Positions 5,961-6,219 of a stretch of DNA of 6,219 nt are shown in pieces. The stretch spans positions 1-6,219 of the forward strand of contig JABZYJ010000113.1 of NCBI GenBank assembly GCA_015265235.1, read 5' to 3'. The stretch comes from Selenomonas sp. (GTDB lineage: Bacteria; Bacillota; Negativicutes; Selenomonadales; Selenomonadaceae). A program made the position numbers and the translations under genes. The first letter of the stretch is position 1; every line of letters begins with the position of its first letter. A model generated the notes under the pieces. The model saw only the letters and a list, made by a program, of their open reading frames with translations, did no database searches and was not told the DNA's origin.

Positions 5961-6219
5961 TCAACGATCCTCCTTAGAATCGTCCTGCTTTTCTTCTTCC
6001 GGAACCAGCGACTGGCGGATCGCATTCAGCGACTGCTTGAGTGCATCCGTGTACGGGCCGCGCAGATCCCTGTCGTCCCATGTACTCTGCGTGACATAGG
6101 CAATGATCGTATCCAAAAAGGAGACGACCATCTCCGCGACATACGCCTGCGAGACCTCGTTTGTCTTGAGATAAACCTCCTTGCTGCGCAGCTCAAAGGC
6201 AATGCGGTCGATGTAGTGC
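5961..6219 (-). CDS. C-terminal part of an unrecognised acidic-tailed small protein
   Basis: An open frame enters from the right edge and ends at TGA 5963-5961, giving 85 visible residues (HYIDRIAFELRSKEVYLKTN at the edge). There is no in-frame stop before the edge, so the start lies outside. The visible part looks helical and soluble, with a moderately hydrophobic stretch (VVSFLDTIIAYV, about 31-42 of the fragment) too short and polar for a confident membrane helix. It ends in a highly charged tail (EEEKQDDSKEDR). Codon use is GC-rich like the neighbours, and the stop is only 18 bp from the mreB/mbl start, so co-transcription is likely. B. subtilis has spoIIID before mbl, but I see no helix-turn-helix or other resemblance to SpoIIID here. 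I do not recognise the family. Confidence 0.8.
   Translation of the reverse strand, partial: HYIDRIAFELRSKEVYLKTNEVSQAYVAEMVVSFLDTIIAYVTQSTWDDRDLRGPYTDALKQSLNAIRQSLVPEEEKQDDSKEDR

Noticed and set aside
5962..5975. AAGGAGG followed by TTG inside the end of the gene before mbl, as a leader peptide start
   Set aside because: The TTG is only four bases from the motif and the frame runs for about 17 codons of unremarkable sequence overlapping mbl. The AAGGAGG codes for the lysine/glutamate tail and is 26 bases from the mbl start, too far to serve it.
1..6219. CRISPR array, insertion sequence, tRNA/rRNA genes, phage or defence genes
   Set aside because: I saw no regularly spaced repeats, transposase motifs, tRNA-like cloverleaf with a CCA end, or unfamiliar multi-gene cassette; nearly all sequence is accounted for by flagellar and cell-shape genes.

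Overview
All genes in this window lie on the minus strand and read from right to left. It is a stretch of flagellar basal-body genes headed by an actin-like cell-shape gene. The order is: end of an unrecognised small protein, mreB/mbl family gene, flgF (flhO-like), flgG (flhP-like), flgA, flgH, flgI, flgJ (rod-binding domain only), a strong hairpin terminator, then the start of another unrecognised gene that runs off the left edge.

The likely host is a diderm Firmicute of the Negativicutes, of the Selenomonas/Centipeda/Mitsuokella kind; this is an inference. The pairing of an Mbl-like gene with two flagellar rod genes is the Bacillus subtilis arrangement (mbl-flhO-flhP). The P-ring and L-ring genes that follow (flgI, flgH) only make sense in a cell with an outer membrane. 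The genes are GC-rich with G/C-ending codons, while the gaps between them are AT-rich. No 16S rRNA or other phylogenetic marker is present to settle the genus.

Layout: 5961-6219 C-terminal part of a hypothetical acidic-tailed protein; 4914-5942 MreB/Mbl; 4836-4913 AT-rich gap with an inverted repeat; 4035-4835 FlgF-type proximal rod protein; 3953-4034 AT-rich gap with a candidate promoter; 3158-3952 FlgG distal rod; 2397-3161 FlgA (TTG start overlapping the flgG stop); 1758-2357 FlgH; 630-1742 FlgI; 169-615 FlgJ-type rod-binding protein; 128-157 terminator; 105-120 near-palindrome; 1-92 N-terminus of a new gene. From flgG to flgJ the gaps are 39 bp or less, so these five are almost certainly one transcript.

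Functionally, FlgF and FlgG form the rod. FlgJ assists rod assembly through the periplasm. FlgA chaperones FlgI into the P ring in the peptidoglycan layer. FlgH makes the L ring in the outer membrane. MreB/Mbl directs cell-wall synthesis from the inner face of the membrane. I see no mobile element, CRISPR array, RNA gene or evident novel system. The points worth a second look are variations on known parts: a FlgH without a lipobox cysteine, a FlgI lacking one cysteine of the enterobacterial pair, an altered rod motif in FlgG, and a few candidate regulatory sites.
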